Origin: Inia geoffrensis
Taxonomy: Eukaryota > Chordata > Mammalia > Artiodactyla > Iniidae
Assembly (NCBI GenBank): GCA_036417435.1
Contig: JAZAQT010000221.1
Location: 372,001 to 436,000 of the forward strand
Reading direction: 5' to 3'
DNA length: 64,000 bases
A program made the translations under genes and the position numbers. Shown here one piece after another: positions 10,415 to 24,297 of this stretch (position 1 is the stretch's first letter; each line of letters starts with the position of its first letter). The notes under the pieces were generated by a model. That model worked only from the letters and a program-made list of their open reading frames with translations, was not told the origin of the DNA and searched no databases.

Positions 10415-12150
10415 CGCTTTCTTGTGAGCTGACCGCAAACCCGAAGAATTGCTTCAGGCCCTAATCTCGTTCCGGCATGGCCCGCTGAGCCTTTGGTGAA
10501 TTCTTCTTCCTGTAGGGAAATCAGAGTTCAATGTGCCCGTCCAAACACATCGAGTTAGCCGCTCATTGGTTCTCCTTATTCCTATTCATCTTCCACAGAA
10601 TTTGAAAACTGTGCCAAACAAGAGGTCAAAGGCACTGACTCTCCAAGTGGGGAGAATGTTAATATCGCATCTGGAACGGCGAACTCGAGTATCAGGGGGC
10701 GAAAATGGCGATGAGTTTTAGAAATTATGCCTGATCACTTCGTGGACCATATTCTGGGTTTTCCATGCATATTTTAGCTGAAGGATAAATCCCTTAAACA
10801 TGGAGATTTGGGACCCGTGGAATGGGAACCATGCACCATTACCTCAAATGGTCTGCATTCCCTCACCAGTACTATCAGCCCCAAGTGTCCAGCCTTATCT
10901 CTCCCCCAGCTGTGGATGTAGAGGTGGTAAATCCAAGATTCCTCACAAGCCCTGAAGGACTTATTTAAGAATTTCTCTCTATTTCACAGTCCTTGTGTTT
11001 TGTTTTTCAAATTTATTTTTATAAGGGGATTTAGCTTATTGACACTGCTGTGTGTATGGTGCTGTACACAAATGATTTTCTTATGGAGACCTATAAATGT
11101 ATGGGTTTTAATTTTCTTCATAGTCAGGCATATTCCTAGGTTTTGAATACGGGGTGTTGAGTCCATTTCGTTGAGCAAGGAGTAGGTCTTGTCTAATATA
11201 TATTTGGCTTATGGAATGGTATCTGTCCTAATATGAACCTCTGGTTTTATGCAGCCTCCCCACTCTCCTTTCCCCTTAAGCAAGCATAAGTTTCTTTTGT
11301 AAATGTGAGACTCTGTTGTGTTTTGTAATGCAGTTCACACGTAGCCGTGTTTACATTCCCGGTAATAGTGATATCTTATGATGTTTCTTTTTCTGTGTGA
11401 CTTATTTCACTTAGAATCATCATAACTAAATCCTGTCATTATGCTGCTACTGGTGTGTTGCCATGGATTTCATTGTTGAGTGATATTCCATTGTAGGGAT
11501 GTACCACAACTTCTATATCCATTTTTCTCTTTCTGGGCTATTAAAGTTGTACCATAGTCAAGGATCCCGTACACAGAGCAGCCCCAAACTTTGGTGTGGC
11601 TGTGTCTTTTTCATTTAAATTTTCCGAATCTATAGCACCATAAGTGGAAGTGCCCTAGGCTCTCTAGCTTGGTTTTTTCTTTGTTCCAGGAAACACCATC
11701 CACTTCTCCAGAGTGGCTGTTGGCAATTTACATCCCGCCCATCAGCATAACAAGGCTGCCGGTTCTCCACGGCCTGTCCTGCCTCTCTGGATTTTACACA
11801 TTTTTCGGACGGCCCTTTGGATCGGTGGGAAGTGAGACTTCCTTGTAGTGCGGATTTCCATTGCAGGCTTGCTTGGTTGGCCAAAAAGGGCGTATGCGTT
11901 TTTTCCTGAATCTATTCAGGAAAAAACGCATACGCCCTTTTTGGCCAAGTGCATCACTGTCGAACTGCTGCCTCTTTTCCTACGCTTTCAGAGCAATTCT
12001 TATCTACCCCCTGATATCTGTTTTCTGCAATTCTGCGTTGCGTTCAAGTCCTCTTCACAGCCTTCCTTCAATAAATTTTTGGATGATAGGGGTCATTTGG
12101 AACTCTGCAGGATTGTGAGTTACAGTGCCAAAGATCTCCTTTTCTCAACT
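10415..12150 (+). repeat. Satellite monomer 7 (mosaic)
   Basis: 1,736 bp. Its first part matches monomer 10 (CCTATTCATC and TTTGAAAACTG near 10580-10610); from about 10,795 it matches monomer 4. The switch marks the trimer junction. Palindrome 11877-11948, centre CT. Confidence 0.97.
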
Positions 12151-13884
12151 CGCTTTCTTGTGAGCTGACCGAAAACCCGAAGAATTGCTTCAGGCCCTAA
12201 TCTCGTTCCGGCATGGCCCGCTGAGCCTTTGGTGAATTCTTCTTCCTGTAGGGAAATCAGAGTTCAATGTGCCCGTCCAAACACATCGAGTTAGCCGCTC
12301 ATTGGTTCTCCTTATTCCTGTTCATCTTCCACAGAAATTGCAAACTGTGCGAAACAAGAGGTCAAAGGCACTGACTCTCCAAGTGGGGAGAATGTTAATA
12401 TCGCATCTGGAACGGCGAACTCGAGTACCAGGGGGCGAAAATGGCGATGAGTTTTAAAATTTTGCCTGGTCACTTCGTGGACCATATTCTGGGTTTTCCA
12501 TGCATATTTTAGCTGAAGGATAAATCCCTTAAACGTGGAGATTTGGGACCCGTGCAATGGGAACCATGCACCATTACCTCAAAGGGTCTGCATTCCCTCA
12601 CCAATAGCATCAGCCCCAAGTGTCCAGCCTTATCTCTCCCCCAGCTGTGGATGTAGAGGTGGTAAATCCAAGATTCCTCACAAGCCCTGAAGTACTTATT
12701 TAAGAATTTCTCTCTATTTAACATTCCTTGTGTTTTGTTTTTCAAATTTATTTTTATAAGGGGATTTAGCTTATTGACACTGCTGTGTGTATGGTGCTGT
12801 ACACAAATGATTTTCTTATGGAGACCTATAAATGTATGGGTTTTAATTTTCTTCATAGTCAGGTATATTCCTAGGTTTTGAATACGGGGCGTTGAGTCCA
12901 TATGGTTGAGCGAGGAGTAGGTCTTGTCTAATATATATTTGGCTTATGGAATGGTATCTGTCCTAATGTCAACCTCTGGTTTTATGCAGCCTCCGCACTC
13001 TCCTTTACCCTTAAGCAAGCCTAAGTTTCTTTTGTAAATGTGAGACTCTGTTGTGTTTTGAAATGCAGCTCACGCGTAGCCGTGTTTACATTCCCGGTAT
13101 TAGTGATATCTTATGATGTTTCTTTTTCTGTGTGACTTATTTTACTTAGAATCATCATAACTAAATCCTCTCATTATGCTGCTACTGGTCTGTTGCCATT
13201 GATTTCATTGTTGAGTGATATTCCATTGTAGGGATGTACCACAACTTCTATATCCATTTTTCTCTTTCTCGGCTATTAAAGTTGTACCATAGTCAAGGAT
13301 CCCGTACACAGAGCAGCCCCAAACTTTGGTGTGGCTGTGTCTTTTTCATTTAAATTTTCCGAATCTATAGCACCATAAGTGGAAGTGCCCTAGGCTCTCT
13401 AGCTTGGTTTTTTCTTTGTTCCAGGAAACACCATCCACTTCTCCAGAGTGGCTGTTGGCAATTTACATCCCGCCCATCAGCATAACAAGGCTGCCGGTTC
13501 TGCACGGCCTGTCCTGCCTCTCTGGATTTTACACTTTTTTCGGACGGCCCTTTGGATCGGTGGGAAGTGAGACTTCTTGTAGTGCGGATTTCCATTGCAG
13601 GCTTGCTTGGTTGGCCAAAAAGGGCGTATGCGTTTTTTCCTGAATATATTCAGGAAAAAACGCATACGCCCTTTTTGGCCAAGTGCATCACTGTCGAACT
13701 GCTGCCTCTTTTCCTACGCTTTCAGAGCAATTCTTATCTACCCCCTGATATCTGTTTTCTGCAATTCTGCGTCGCGTTCAAGTCCTCTTCACAGCCTTCC
13801 TTCAATAAATTTTTGGATGATAGGGGTCATTTGTAACTCTGCAGGATTGTGAGTTACAGTGCCAAAGATCTCCTTTTCTCAACT
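12151..13884 (+). repeat. Satellite monomer 8 (divergent L1 haplotype)
   Basis: 1,734 bp. Near-copy of monomer 5 at an offset of 5,206 bp, including both 1-bp deletions and the whole divergent L1-region haplotype. It differs at a few bases, such as CTGCACGG near 13500. Palindrome 13611-13682, centre AT, perfect. Confidence 0.97.
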
Positions 13885-15620
13885 CGCTTTCTTGTGAGCT
13901 GACCGAAAACCCGAAGAATTGCTTCAGGCCCTAATCTCGTTCCGGCATGGCCCGCTGAGCCTTTGGTGAATTCTTCTTCCTGTAGGGAAATCAGAGTTCA
14001 ATGTGCCCGTCCAAACACATCGAGTTAGCCGCTCATTGGTCCTCCTTATTCCTGTTCATCTTCCACAGAATTTGCAAACTGTGCCAAACAAGAGGTCAAA
14101 GGCACTGACTCTCCAAGTGGGGAGAATGTTAATATCGCATCTGGAACGGCGAACTCGAGTATCAGGGGGCGAAAATGGCGATGAGTTTTAGAAATTATGC
14201 CTGATCACTTCGTGGACCATATTCTGGGTTTTCCATGCATATTTTAGCTGAAGGATAAATCCCTTAAACGTGGAGATTTGGGACCCGTGCAATGGGAACC
14301 ATGCACCATTACCTCAAAGGGTCTGCATTCCCTCACCAATACTATCAGCCCCAAGTGTCCAGCCTTATCTCTCCCCCAGCTGTGGATGTAGAGGTGGTAA
14401 ATCCAAGATTCCTCACAAGCCCTGAAGGACTTATTTAAGAATTTCTCTCTATTTCACAGTCCTTGTGTTTTGTTTTTCAAATTTATTTTTATAAGGGGAT
14501 TTAGCTTATTGACACTGCTGTGTGTATGGTGCTGTACACAAATGATTTTCTTATGGAGACCTATAAATGTATGGGTTTTAATTTTCTTCATAGTCAGGCA
14601 TATTCCTAGGTTTTGAATACGGGGTGTTGAGTCCATTTCGTTGAGCAAGGAGTAGGTGTTGTCTAATATATATTTGGCTTATGGAATGGTATCTGTCCTA
14701 ATATGAACCTCTGGTTTTATGCAGCCTCCTCACTCTCCTTTCCCCTTAAGCAAGCATAAGTTTCTTTTGTAAATGTGAGACTCTGTTGTGTTTTGTAATG
14801 CAGTTCACACGTAGCCGTGTTTACATTCCCGGTATTAGTGATATCTTATGATGTTTCTTTTTCTGTGTGACTTATTTCACTTAGAATCATCATAACTAAG
14901 TCCTGTCATTATGCTGCTACTGGTGTGTTGCCATGGATTTCATTGTTGAGTGATATTCCATTGTAGGGATGTACCACAACTTCTATATCCATTTTTCTCT
15001 TTCTGGGCTATTAAAGTTGTACCATAGTCAAGGATCCCGTACACAGAGCAGCCCCAAACTTTGGTGTAGCTGTGTCTTTTTCATTTAAATTTTCCGAATC
15101 TATAGCACCATAAGTGGAAGTGCCCTAGGCTCTCTAGCTTGGTTTTTTCTTTGTTCCAGGAAACACCATCCACTTCTCCAGAGTGGCTGTTGGCAATTTA
15201 CATCCCGTCCATCAGCATAACAAGGCTGCCGGTTCTGCACGGCCTGTCCTGCCTCTCTGGATTTTACACTTTTTTCGGACGGCCCTTTGGATCGGTGGGA
15301 AGTGAGACTTCCTTGTAGTGCGGATTTCCATTGCAGGCTTGCTTGGTTGGCCAAAAAGGGCGTATGCGTTTTTTCCTGAATCTATTCAGGAAAAAACGCA
15401 TACGCCCTTTTTGGCCAAGTGCATCACTGTCGAACTGCTGCCTCTTTTCCTACGCTTTCAGAGCAATTCTTATCTACCCCCTGATATCTGTTTTCTGCAA
15501 TTCTGCGTCGCGTTCAAGTCCTCTTCACAGCCTTGCTTCAATAAATTTTTGGATGATAGGGGTCATTTGGAACTCTGCAGGATTGTGAGTTACAGTGCCA
15601 AAGATCTCCTTTTCTCAACT
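13885..15620 (+). repeat. Satellite monomer 9
   Basis: 1,736 bp, left-type, near-copy of monomer 6 (5,206 bp offset). It ends in ACTCCCT like monomer 1 (13,884 bp offset). Palindrome 15347-15418, centre CT. Confidence 0.97.
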
Positions 15621-17356
15621 CCCTTTCTTGTGAGCTGACCGAAAACCCGAAGAATTGCTTCAGGCCCTAATCTCGTTCCGGCATGGCCCGCTGAGCCTTT
15701 GGTGAATTCTTCTTCCTGTAGGGAAATCAGAGTTCAATGTGCCCGTCCAAACACATCGAGTTAGCCGCTCATTGGTTCTCCTTATTCCTATTCATCTTCC
15801 ACAGAATTTGAAAACTGTGCCAAACAAGAGGTCAAAGGCACTGACTCTCCAAGTGGGGAGAATGTTAATATCGCATCTGGAACGGCGAACTCGAGTATCA
15901 GGGGGCGAAAATGGCGATGAGTTTTAGAAATTATGCCTGATCACTTCGTGGACCATATTCTGGGGTTTCCATGCATATTTTAGCTGAAGGATAAATCCCT
16001 TAAACGTGGAGATTTGGGACCCGTGCAATGGGAACCATGCACCATTACCTCAAAGGGTCTGCATTCCCTCACCCATAGTATCAGCCCCAAGTATCCAGCC
16101 TTATCTCTCCCCCAGCTGTGGATGTAGAGGTGGTAAATCCAAGATTCCTCACAAGCCCTGAAGGACTTATTTAAGAATTTCTCTCTATTTCACAGTCCTT
16201 GTGTTTTGTTTTTCAAATTTATTTTTATAAGGGGATTTAGCTTATTGACACTGCTGTGTGTATGGTGCTGTACACAAATGATTTTCTTATGGAGACCTAT
16301 AAATGTATGGGTTTTAATTTTCTTCATAGTCAGGCATATTCCTAGGTTTTGAATACGAGGTGTTGAGTCCATTTCGTTGAGCAAGGAGTAGGTCTTGTCT
16401 AATATATATTTGGCTTATGGAATGGTATCTGTCCTAATATGAACCTCTGGTTTTATGCAGCCTCCTCACTCTCCTTTCCCCTTAAGCAAGCATAAGTTTC
16501 TTTTGTAAATGTGAGACTCTGTTGTGTTTTGTAATGCAGTTCACACGTAGCCGTGTTTACATTCCCGGTATTAGTGATATCTTATGATGTTTCTTTTTCT
16601 GTGTGACTTATTTCACTTAGAATCATCATAACTAAATCCTGTCATTATGCTGCTACTGGTGTGTTGCCATGGATTTCATTGTTGAGTGATATTCCATTGT
16701 AGGGATGTACCACAACTTCTATATCCATTTTTCTCTTTCTGGGCTATTAAAGTTGTACCATAGTCAAGGATCCCGTACACAGAGCAGCCCCAAACTTTGG
16801 TGTAGCTGTGTCTTTTTCATTTAAATTTTCCGAATCTATAGCACCATAAGTGGAAGTGCCCTAGGCTCTCTAGCTTGGTTTTTTCTTTGTTCCAGGAAAC
16901 ACCATCCACTTCTCCAGAGTGGCTGTTGGCAATTTACATCCCGCCCATCAGCATAACAAGGCTGCCGGTTCTGCACGGCCTGTCCTGCCTCTCTGGATTT
17001 TACACTTTTTTCGGACGGCCCTTTGGATCGGTGGGAAGTGAGACTTCCTTGTAGTGCGGATTTCCATTGCAGGCTTGCTTGGTTGGCCAAAAAGGGCGTA
17101 TGCGTTTTTTCCTGAATCTATTCAGGAAAAAACACATACGCCCTTTTTGGCCAAGTGCATCACTGTCGAACTGCTGCCTCTTTTCCTACGCTTTCAGAGC
17201 AATTCTTATCTACCCCCTGATATCTGTTTTCTGCAATTCTGCGTCGCGTTCAAGTCCTCTTCACAGCCTTGCTTCAATAAATTTTTGGATGATAGGGGTC
17301 ATTTGGAACTCTGCAGGATTGTGAGTTACAGTGCCAAAGATCTCCTTTTCTCAACT
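15621..17356 (+). repeat. Satellite monomer 10
   Basis: 1,736 bp. The start matches monomer 7; the end matches monomer 2, with the same palindrome mismatch (A at 17134). Private variants are CTGGGGTTTCC near 15960, ACCCATAGT near 16072 and ATACGAGG near 16354. Palindrome 17083-17154, centre CT. Confidence 0.97.
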
Positions 17357-19092
17357 CGCTTTCTTGTGAGCTGACCGAAAACTCGAAGAATTGCTTCAGG
17401 CCCTAATCTCGTTCCGGCATGGCCCGCTGAGCCTTTGGTGAATTCTTCTTCCTGTAGGGAAATCAGAGTTCAATGTGCCCGTCCAAACACATCGAGTTAG
17501 CCGCTCATTGGTTCTCCTTATTCCTGTTCATCTTCCACAGAATTTGCAAACTGTGCCAAACAAGAGGTCAAAGGCACTGACTCTCCAAGTGGGGAGAATG
17601 TTAATATCGCATCTGGAACGGCGAACTCGAGTATCAGGGGGCGAAAATGGCGATGAGTTTTAGAAATTATGCCTGATCACTTCGTGGACCATATTCTGGG
17701 TTTTCCATGCATATTTTAGCTGAAGGATAAATCCCTTAAACGTGGAGATTTGGGACCCGTGCAATGGGAACCATGCACCATTACCTGAAAGGGTCTGCAT
17801 TCCCTCACCAATAGTATCAGCCCCAAGTGTCCAGCCTTATCTCTCCCCCAGCTGTGGATGTAGAGGTGGTAAATCCAAGATTCCTCACAAGCCCTGAAGG
17901 ACTTATTTAAGAATTTCTCTCTATTTCACAGTCCTTGTGTTTTGTTTTTCAAATTTATTTTTATAAGGGGATTTAGCTTATTGACACTGCTGTGTGTATG
18001 GTGCTGTACACAAATGATTTTCTTATGGAGACCTATAAATGTATGGGTTTTAATTTTCTTCATAGTCAGGCATATTCCTAGGTTTTGAATACGGGGTGTT
18101 GAGTCCATTTCGTTGAGCAAGGAGTAGGTCTTGTCTAATATATATTTGGCTTATGGAATGGTATCTGTCCTAATATGAACCTCTGGTTTTATGCAGCCTC
18201 CCCACTCTCCTTTCCCCTTAAGCAAGCATAAGTTTCTTTTGTAAATGTGAGACTCTGTTGTGTTTTGTAATGCAGTTCACACGTAGCCGTGTTTACATTC
18301 CCGGTATTAGTGATATCTTATGATGTTTCTTTTTCTGTGTGACTTATTTCACTTAGAATCATCATAACTAAATCCTGTCATTATGCTGCTACTGGTGTGT
18401 TGCCATGGATTTCATTGTTGAGTGATATTCCATTGTAGGGATGTACCACAACTTCTATATCCATTTTTCTCTTTCTGGGCTATTAAAGTTGTACCATAGT
18501 CAAGGATCCCGTACACAGAGCAGCCCCAAACTTTGGTGTGGCTGTGTCTTTTTCATTTAAATTTTCCGAATCTATAGCACCATAAGTGGAAGTGCCCTAG
18601 GCTCTCTAGCTTGGTTTTTTCTTTGTTCCAGGAAACACCATCCACTTCTCCAGAGTGGCTGTAGACAATTTACATCCCGCCCATCAGCATAACAAGGCTG
18701 CCTGTTCTCCACGGCCTGTCCTGCCTCTCTGGATTTTACACATTTTTCGGACGGCCCTTTGGATCGGTGGGAAGTGAGACTTCCTTGTAGTGCGGATTTC
18801 CATTGCAGGCTTGCTTGGTTGGCCAAAAAGGGCGTATGCGTTTTTTCCTGAATCTATTCAGGAAAAAACGCATACGCCCTTTTTGGCCAAGTGCATCACT
18901 GTCGAACTGCTGCCTCTTTTCCTACGCTTTCAGAGCAATTCTTATCTACCCCCTGATATCTGTTTTCTGCAATTCTGCGTCGCGTTCAAATCCTCTTCAC
19001 AGCCTTCCTTCAATAAATTTTTGGATGATAGGGGTCATTTGGAACTCTGCAGGATTGTGAGTTACAGTGCCAAAAATCTCCTTTTCTCAAAT
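17357..19092 (+). repeat. Satellite monomer 11 (mosaic)
   Basis: 1,736 bp. Its left part matches monomer 3 (ACCTGAAAGG near 17784). From about 18,128 (GTAGGTCTTG) it is right-type, ending with ACACATTTTTCGG as in monomers 4 and 7. TGTAGACAATT near 18660 recurs in monomer 17. Palindrome 18819-18890, centre CT. Confidence 0.97.
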
Positions 19093-20828
19093 CGCTTTCT
19101 TGTGAGCTGACCGAAAACCCGAAGAATTGCTTCAGGCCCTAATCTCGTTCCGGCATGGCCCGCTGAGCCTTTGGTGAATTCTTCTTCCTGTAGGGAAATC
19201 AGAGTTCAATGTGCCCGTCCAAACACATCGAGTTAGCCGCTCATTGGTTCTCCTTATTCCTGTTCACCTTCCACAGAAATTGCAAACTGTGCCAAACAAG
19301 AGGTCAAAGGCACTGACTCTCCAAGTGGGGAGAATGTTAATATCGCATCTGGAACGGCGAACTCGAGTATCAGGGGGCGAAAATGGCGATGAGTTTTAGA
19401 AATTATGACTGATCACTTCGTGGACCATATTCTGGGTTTTCCATGCATATTTTAGCTGAAGGATAAATCCCTTAAACGTGGAGATTTGGGACCCGTGGAA
19501 TGGGAACCATGCACCATTACCTCAAAGGGTCTGCATTCCCTCACCAATACTATCAGCCCCAAGTGTCCAGCCTTATCTCTCCCCCAGCTGTGGATGTAGA
19601 GGTGGTAAATCCAAGATTCCTCACAAGCCCTGTAGGACTTATTTAAGAATTTCTCTCTATTTCACAGTCCTTGTGTTTTGTTTTTCAAATTTATTTTTAT
19701 AAGGGGATTTAGCTTATTGACACTGCTGTGTGTATGGTGCTGTACACAAATGATTTTCTTATGGAGACCTATAAATGTATGGGTTTTAATTTTCTTCATA
19801 GTCAGGCATATTCCTAGGTTTTGAATACGGGGTGTTGAGTCCATTTCGTTGAGCAAGGAGTAGGTCTTGTCTAATATATATTTGGCTTATGGAATGGTAT
19901 CTGTCCTAATATGAACCTCTGGTTTTATGCAGCCTCCCCACTCTCCATTCCCCTTAAGCAAGCATAAGTTTCTTTTGTAAATGTGAGACTCTGTTGTGTT
20001 TTGTAATGCAGTTCACACGTAGCCCTGTTTACATTCCCGGTATTAGTGATATCTTATGATGTTTCTTTTTCTGTGTGACTTATTTCACTTAGAATCATCA
20101 TAACTAAATCCTGTCATTATGCTGCTACTGGTGTGTTGCCATGGATTTCATTGTTGAGTGATATTCCATTGTAGGGATGTACCACAACTTCTATATCCAT
20201 TTTTCTCTTTCTGGGCTATTAAAGTTGTACCATAGTCAAGGATCCCGTACACAGAGCAGCCCCAAACTTTGGTGTGGCTGTGTCTTTTTCATTTAAATTT
20301 TCCGAATCTATAGCACCATAAGTGGAAGTGCCCTAGGCTCTCTAGCTTGGTTTTTTCTTTGTTCCAGCAAACACCATCCACTTCTCCAGAGTGGCTGTTG
20401 GCAATTTACATCCCGCCCATCAGCATAACAAGGCTGCCGGTTCTCCACGGCCTGTCCTGCCTCTCTGGATTTTACACTTTTTTCGGACGGCCCTTTGGAT
20501 CGGTGGGAAGTGAGACTTCCTTGTAGTGCTGATTTCCATTGCAGGCTTGCTTGGTTGGCCAAAAAGGGCGTATGCGTTTTTTCCTGAATCTATTCAGGAA
20601 AAAACGCATACGCCCTTTTTGGCCAAGTGCATCACTGTCGAACTGCTGCCTCCCTTCCTACGCTTTCAGAGCAATTCTTATCTACCCCCTGATATCTGTT
20701 TTCTGCAATTCTGCGTCGCGTTCAAGTCCTCTTCACAGCCTTCCTTCAATAAATTTTTGGATGATAGGGGTCATTTGGAACTCTGCAGGATTTTGAGTTA
20801 CAGTGCCAAAGATCTCCTTTTCTCAACT
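19093..20828 (+). repeat. Satellite monomer 12
   Basis: 1,736 bp, right-type from here on. Private variants are TATGACTGATC near 19405, TTCCAGCAAAC near 20362, TGCCTCCCTTCC near 20647 and GATTTTGAG near 20789. Palindrome 20555-20626, centre CT. Confidence 0.97.
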
Positions 20829-22562
20829 CGCTTTCTTGTGAGCTGACCGAAAACCCGAAGAATTGCTTCAGGCCCTAATCTCGTTCCGGCATGGCCCGCT
20901 GAGCCTTTGGTGAATTCTTCTTCCTGTAGGGAAATCAGAGTTCAATGTGCCCGTCCAAACACATCGAGTTAGCCGCTCATTGGTTCTCCTTAATCCTGTT
21001 CACCTTCCACAGAAATTGCAAACTGTGCCAAACAAGAGGTCAAAGGCACTGACTCTCCAAGTGGGGAGAATGTTAATATCGCATCTGGAACGGCGAACTC
21101 GAGTATCAGGGGGCGAAAATGGCGATGAGTTTTAGAAATTATGCCTGATCACTTCGTGGACCATATTCTGGGTTTTCCATGCATATTTTAGCTGAAGGAT
21201 AAATCCCTTAGACGTGGAGATTTGGGACCCGTGGAATGGGAACCATGCACCATTACCTCAAAGGGTCTGCATTCCCTCACCAATACTATCAGCCCCAAGT
21301 GTCCAGCCTTATCTCTCCCCCAGCTGTGGATGTAGAGGTGGTAAATCCAAGATTCCTCACAAGCCCTGAAGGACTTATTTAAGAATTTCTCTCTATTTCA
21401 CAGTCCTTGTGTTTTGTTTTTCAAATTTATTTTTATAAGGGGATTTAGCTTATTGACACTGCTGTGTGTATGGTGCTGTACACAAATGATTTTCTTATGG
21501 AGACCTATAAATGTATGGGTTTTAATTTTCTTCATAGTCAGGCATATTCCTAGGTTTTGAATACGGGGTGTTGAGTCCATTTCGTTGAGCAAGGAGTAGG
21601 TCTTGTCTAATATATATTTGGCTTATGGGATGGTATCTGTCCTAATATGAACCTCTGGTTTTATGCAGCCTCCCCACTCTCCTTTCCCCTTAAGCAAGCA
21701 TAAGTTTCTTTTGTAAATGTGAGACTCTGTTGTGTTTTGTAATGCAGTTCACACGTAGCCGTGTTTACATTCCCGGTATTAGTGATATCTTATGATGTTT
21801 CTTTTTCTGTGTGACTTATTTCACTTAGAATCATCATAACTAAATCCTGTCATTATGCTGCTACTGGTGTGTTGCCATGGATTTCATTGTTGAGGGATAT
21901 TCCATTGTAGGGATGTACCACAACTTCTATATCCATTTTTCTCTTTCTGGGCTATTAAAGTTGTACCATAGTCAAGGATCCCGTACACAGAGCAGCCCAA
22001 ACTTTGGTGTGGCTGTGTCTTTTTCATTTAAATTTTCCGAATCTATAGCACCATAAGTGGAAGTGCCCTAGGCTCTCTAGCTTGGTTTTTTCTTTGTTCC
22101 AGGAAACACCATCCACTTCTCCAGAGTGGCTGTTGGCAATTTACATCCCACCCATCAGCATAACAAGGCTGCTGGTTCTCCACGGCCTGTCCTGCCTCTC
22201 TGGATTTTACACTTTTTTCGGACGGCCCTTTGGATCGGTGGGAAGTGAGACTTCCTGTAGTACGGATTTCCATTGCAGGCTTGCTTGGTTGGCCAAAAAG
22301 GGCGTATGCGTTTTTTCCTGAATCTATTCAGGAAAAAACGCATACGCCCTTTTTGGCCAAGTGCATCACTGTCGAACTGCTGCCTCTTTTCCTACGCTTT
22401 CAGAGCAATTCTTATCTAACCCCTGATATCTGTTTTCTGCAATTCTGCGTCGCGTTCAAGTCCTCTTCACAGCCTTCCTTCAATAAATTTTTGGATGATA
22501 GGGGTCATTTGGAACTCTGCAGGATTGTGAGTTACAGTGCCAAAGATCTCCTTTTCTCAACT
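20829..22562 (+). repeat. Satellite monomer 13
   Basis: 1,734 bp. One C is lost in the AGCCC run near 21997 (shared with monomer 14), and one T is lost in CTTCCTGTAG near 22251. Palindrome 22289-22360, centre CT. Confidence 0.97.
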
Positions 22563-24297
22563 CGCTTTCTTGTGAGCTGACCGCAAACCCAAAGAATTGC
22601 TTCAGGCCCTAATCTCGTTCCGGCATGGCCCGCTGAGCCTTTGGTGAATTCTTCTTCCTGTAGGGAAATCAGAGTTCAATGTGCCCGTCCAAACACATCG
22701 AGTTAGCCGCTCATTGGTTCTCCTTATTCCTGTTCACCTTCCACAGAAATTGCAAACTGTGCCAAACAAGAGGTCAAAGGCACTGACTCTCCAAGTGGGG
22801 AGAATGTTAATATCGCATCTGGAACGGCGAACTCGAGTATCAGGGGGCGAAAATGGCAATGAGTTTTAGAAATTATGCCTGATCACTTCGTGGACCATAT
22901 TCTGGGTTTTCCATGCATATTTTAGCTGAAGGATAAATCCCTTAAACGTGGAGATTTGGGACCCGTGGAATGGGAACCATGCACCATTACCTCAAAGGGT
23001 CTGCATTCCCTCACCAATAGTATCAGCCCCAAGTGTCCAGCCTTATCTCTCCCCCAGCTGTGGATGTAGAGGTGGTAAATCCAAGATTCCTCACAAGCCC
23101 TGAAGGACTTATTTAAGAATTTCTCTCTATTTCACAGTCCTTGTGTTTTGTTTTTCAAATTTATTTTTATAAGGGGATTTAGCTTATTGACACTGCTGTG
23201 TGTATGGTGCTGTACACAAATGATTTTCTTATGGAGACCTATAAATGTATGGGTTTTAATTTTCTTCATAGTCAGGCATATTCCTAGGTTTTGAATACGG
23301 GGTGTTGAGTCCATTTCGTTGAGCAAGGAGTAGGTCTTGTCTAATATATATTTGGCTTATGGAATGGTATCTGTCCTAATATGAACCTCTGGTTTTATGC
23401 AGCCTCCCCACTCTCCTTTCCCCTTAAGCAAGCATAAGTTTCTTTTGTAAATGTGAGACTCTGTTGTGTTTTGTAATGCAGTTCACACGTAGCCGTGTTT
23501 ACATTCCCGGTATTAGTGATATCTTATGATGTTTCTTTTTCTGTGTGACTTATTTCACTTAGAATCATCATAACTAAATCCTGTCATTATGCTGCTACTG
23601 GTGTGTTGCCATGGATTTCATTGTTGAGTGATATTCCATTGTAGGGATGTACCACAACTTCTATATCCATTTTTCTCTTTCTGGGCTATTAAAGTTGTAC
23701 CATAGTCAAGGATCCCGTACACAGAGCAGCCCAAACTTTGGTGTGGCTGTGTCTTTTTCATTTAAATTTTCCGAATCTATAGCACCATAAGTGGAAGTGC
23801 CCTAGGCTCTCTAGCTTGGTTTTTTCTTTGTTCCAGGAAACACCATCCACTTCTCCAGAGTGGCTGTTGGCAATTTACATCCCGCCCATCAGCATAACAA
23901 GGCTGCCGGTTCTCCAAGGCCTGTCCTGCCTCTCTGGATTTTACACTTTTTTCGGACGGCCCTTTGGATCGGTGGGAATTGAGACTTCCTTGTAGTGCGG
24001 ATTTCCATTGCAGGCTTGCTTGGTTGGCCAAAAAGGGCGTATGCGTTTTTTCCTGAATATATTCAGGAAAAAACGCATACGCCCTTTTTGGCCAAGTGCA
24101 TCACTGTCGAACTGCTGCCTCTTTTCCTACGCTTTCAGAGCAATTCTTATCTACCCCCTGATATCTGTTTTCTGCAATTCTGCGTCGCGTTCAAGTCCTC
24201 TTCACAGCCTTCCTTCAATAAATTTTTGGATGATAGGGGTCATTTGGAACTCTGCAGGATTGTGAGTTACAGTGCCAAAGATCTCCTTTTCTCAACT
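22563..24297 (+). repeat. Satellite monomer 14
   Basis: 1,735 bp, sharing the AGCCCAAAC deletion with the preceding monomer. Private variants are ATGGCAATGAG near 22853 and GGAATTGAGAC near 23975. Palindrome 24024-24095, centre AT, perfect. Confidence 0.97.

Larger units (their letters stand above)
5590..16000 (+). repeat. Trimeric higher-order repeat, two copies of 5,206 bp
   Basis: About 5,590-10,795 and 10,796-16,000 match at a fixed offset of 5,206 bp (1736+1734+1736). Shared private variants include TTAAACATGG (5591/10797), the whole divergent monomer 5/8 haplotype with its two deletions, and CTAAGTCCTG (9691/14897). A few later substitutions separate the copies. Confidence 0.85.
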
